Shown here in pieces: positions 13,737 through 14,798 of a stretch of DNA of 14,798 nucleotides. Each line of letters opens with the position of its first letter. The first letter of the stretch is position 1. A program made the position numbers and the translations under genes. The notes below the pieces were generated by a model. It ran no database searches and was not told the DNA's origin. It was given only the letters and a program-made list of their open reading frames with translations. The stretch is from Deltaproteobacteria bacterium UBA5756 (GTDB lineage Bacteria; Desulfobacterota; Syntrophorhabdia; Syntrophorhabdales; Syntrophorhabdaceae), in the NCBI GenBank assembly GCA_002418985.1, contig DIFE01000089.1, positions 1 through 14,798 of the forward strand. Reading direction: 5' to 3'.

Positions 13737-14141
13737 TCATCCCGCCTTTACGGCGATCTTCTTCATCTCCGGTGTATTGTTTTTTGGCATGACCAACCTG
13801 AGAACGCCGTCCTTCACGTTTGCCTGAATCTTTTCCCTGTTGATCTCGCCGGATATAGTGAAGATCCTCTGGTAGTCGCCAATTCCGTATTCCGCATGGG
13901 TAAGCTTCATCCTTTCCGGCACATCCCAGTCAACCCTGCCATAAATGGTCAGGACATTATCCTCGAGAGTAACCTCAACAGACTTCTCGTTAACCCCGGG
14001 CATATCCGCTATCACTACTATCCGGTCCTTCCCTTCGATGATGTCAACATCCGGGTTATATATTTTCGTTGCCCGTGTGCGTTCCACGAGATCGGTCTGT
14101 TCGATCTCTTTTTTCTGCATTTCCTTTGACTTATCGGCCAT
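13737..14141 (-). CDS. Hsp20 / alpha-crystallin family small heat-shock protein (second gene of operon)
   Basis: This 134-residue paralogue has a short, highly charged N-terminal arm (M-A-D-K-S-K-E-M-Q-K-K-E) instead of the hydrophobic arms usual in holdases. The alpha-crystallin domain includes N-P-D-V-D-I-I-E, A-D-M-P-G-V and K-D-G-V-L-R-L. It lacks the S-Y-H-R-x-E-R-x-Y-G loop of its two neighbours, having Y-G-I-G-D-Y-Q-R-I-F there. The tail has I-A-V in the I-x-I/V position. The ATG at 14141 has GGAGG 6 bases upstream. The gene starts 11 bases after the first Hsp20 stop, so it is co-translated with it. The divergent arm and loop suggest a different partner range, perhaps as a co-assembling subunit; this is inference. 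Confidence 0.94.
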   Translation of the reverse strand: MADKSKEMQKKEIEQTDLVERTRATKIYNPDVDIIEGKDRIVVIADMPGVNEKSVEVTLEDNVLTIYGRVDWDVPERMKLTHAEYGIGDYQRIFTISGEINREKIQANVKDGVLRLVMPKNNTPEMKKIAVKAG

Positions 14142-14152
14142 ATTCAACCTCC

Positions 14153-14605
14153 TCACGCAGATTTGATCGTGATCTTTTTCGGCTTTTCCGCTTCGGACCG
14201 CGGCAGCGTGATGGTAAGGATCCCATTAGCGAAGCGAGCACCTACTTTTTCCGCGTTGATCGTAAACGGCAACTCGATAGCCTTGGTAAACTGTCCGTAC
14301 CAGCGCTCCCGCCGGTGGTAGGAATTACCTTCATCCAATTGTTCCGGTTCCCTTGCGCCCTTGAGGATGAGGGTCTTGCCGGTGACCGAGATGTCTATCG
14401 TACCGGCATCGATACCCGGAATTTCCGTCGTTACCAGGGTCTCTTCGCCATCAGTCCAGATGTTGACGGCCGGAAAATCGCCCGTCGACGGCGACACAAA
14501 CCTTGATAAGACTCGATTCATCTCATTTTCGATCCGCTGAAACTCTGACCAGGGGTCAAGGCCTCTGCCAAACATGCCGAAACCATCTGTCCACAACATA
14601 ATCAT
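14153..14605 (-). CDS. Hsp20 / alpha-crystallin family small heat-shock protein (first gene of operon)
   Basis: This protein of about 150 residues opens with an aromatic- and Gly-rich arm (W-T-D-G-F-G-M-F-G-R-G-L-D-P-W), common in bacterial Hsp20 holdases. The alpha-crystallin domain has F-P-A-V-N-I-W, T-E-I-P-G-I, S-Y-H-R-R-E-R-W-Y-G and A-N-G-I-L-T-I-T-L-P. The tail carries I-T-I, the I-x-I docking motif. The start is one of two close ATGs: 14605 (3 bases after AAGGAGG) or 14599 (9 bases after it). It is the promoter-proximal gene of the three-gene operon. Its similarity to the third gene is closer than to the second, judged from the shared S-Y-H-R-x-E-R loop. Confidence 0.95.
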   Translation of the reverse strand: MIMLWTDGFGMFGRGLDPWSEFQRIENEMNRVLSRFVSPSTGDFPAVNIWTDGEETLVTTEIPGIDAGTIDISVTGKTLILKGAREPEQLDEGNSYHRRERWYGQFTKAIELPFTINAEKVGARFANGILTITLPRSEAEKPKKITIKSA

Positions 14606-14642
14606 CAACCTCCTTGCAATGTAATGTAATCGTTATGAAATT

Positions 14643-14671
14643 AATTTGTTCACTGACCGATTTTTTGTCAA
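14643..14671 (-). promoter_or_regulatory. Candidate promoter of the Hsp20 operon
   Basis: On the minus strand a perfect TTGACA occupies 14671-14666, preceded by C to give CTTGACA, close to the sigma-32 -35 (CTTGAAA). At 17-base spacing the -10 reads CAAATT, a poor match to TATAAT, and no CCCCAT-type heat-shock -10 is present. The -35 is convincing, but the sigma class cannot be decided. No CIRCE inverted repeat was seen. Confidence 0.4.
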
Positions 14672-14678
14672 GTGGTGG

Positions 14679-14713
14679 AATCAGATTGTAACTGGATGAA
14701 TCTAATCAGATTA
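14679..14713. repeat. Two AATCAGATT repeats upstream of the Hsp20 promoter
   Basis: AATCAGATT occurs at 14679-14687 and again at 14704-14712, 25 bases apart. The second copy is embedded in the palindrome TAATC-A-GATTA (14703-14713). They lie just upstream of the TTGACA, a usual place for activator binding. Confidence 0.4.
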
Positions 14714-14731
14714 ATTGCACGGAGAGAAAGT

Positions 14732-14784
14732 CGTGACACCGGTGGTGCCCTTTACGGGCCGAGCCGCTTATAGCTAGTGTCACG
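14732..14784. repeat. Long-range inverted repeat at the right edge of the window
   Basis: CGTGACAC (14732-14739) is the exact reverse complement of GTGTCACG (14777-14784). Between them GCCC-TTTAC-GGGC (14747-14759) could form an inner stem. Just beyond, 14776-14791 is a near-palindrome. No T-run or coding frame is evident. It may be a structured RNA end, a binding site or the edge of a repeat element; the window stops too soon to tell. Confidence 0.4.
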
Positions 14785-14798
14785 TCACACTTGTAATG

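Noticed and set aside
14611..14640. AATGTAATGTAAT as a tandem repeat of note
   Set aside because: Only two and a half 5-base units in AT-rich DNA; it is too short to distinguish from chance.

Overview
The window looks like a chromosomal segment from an anaerobic Gram-negative bacterium, most likely a Desulfobacterota (deltaproteobacterial) lineage such as the syntrophic or sulfate-reducing groups. The evidence is a class I superoxide reductase next to a rubrerythrin of the Desulfovibrio type, a Tat system, a LolB-like outer-membrane lipoprotein, and a DUF362 protein fused to a dicluster ferredoxin. This assignment is inferred from gene content alone. All genes look intact apart from the one cut by the left edge. 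No mobile element, CRISPR array, tRNA or rRNA was seen.

Layout, left to right. (1) 3-644 (+): 3' part of an alpha/beta hydrolase. (2) 743-5074 (-): a tight operon, transcribed tatB-tatC-glmU-glmS, joining Tat export to UDP-GlcNAc synthesis. tatC and glmU overlap, and the glmS ribosome-binding site lies in the last codons of glmU. (3) 5075-5284: divergent promoter region with a perfect TATAAT facing tatB, a GC-rich palindrome and a TTGACA facing right. (4) 5285-6248 (+): superoxide reductase and rubrerythrin, ended by a strong terminator at 6259-6309. (5) 6500-13105 (+): a seven-gene same-strand run. It holds a nitrilase-superfamily protein with Ser in place of the catalytic Cys, a 56-residue four-cysteine protein, argS, lepB, a secreted protein of about 15 TPRs, a LolB-like lipoprotein and a DUF362-ferredoxin protein. 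Several junctions overlap, which suggests translational coupling. (6) 13145-13180: bidirectional terminator with a UUCG loop. (7) 13208-14605 (-): three tandem, divergent Hsp20 genes. (8) 14606-14798: Hsp20 upstream region with a TTGACA, two copies of AATCAGATT and a large inverted repeat at the window edge.

Themes: O2 and peroxide defence (SOR makes H2O2, rubrerythrin removes it), envelope biogenesis (Tat, signal peptidase I, the TPR/LolB-like pair, cell-wall precursors) and proteostasis (the Hsp20 trio). The least ordinary items are the Cys-to-Ser nitrilase homologue, the tiny four-cysteine gene wedged between it and argS, and the LolB-like lipoprotein outside the groups where LolB is best known.
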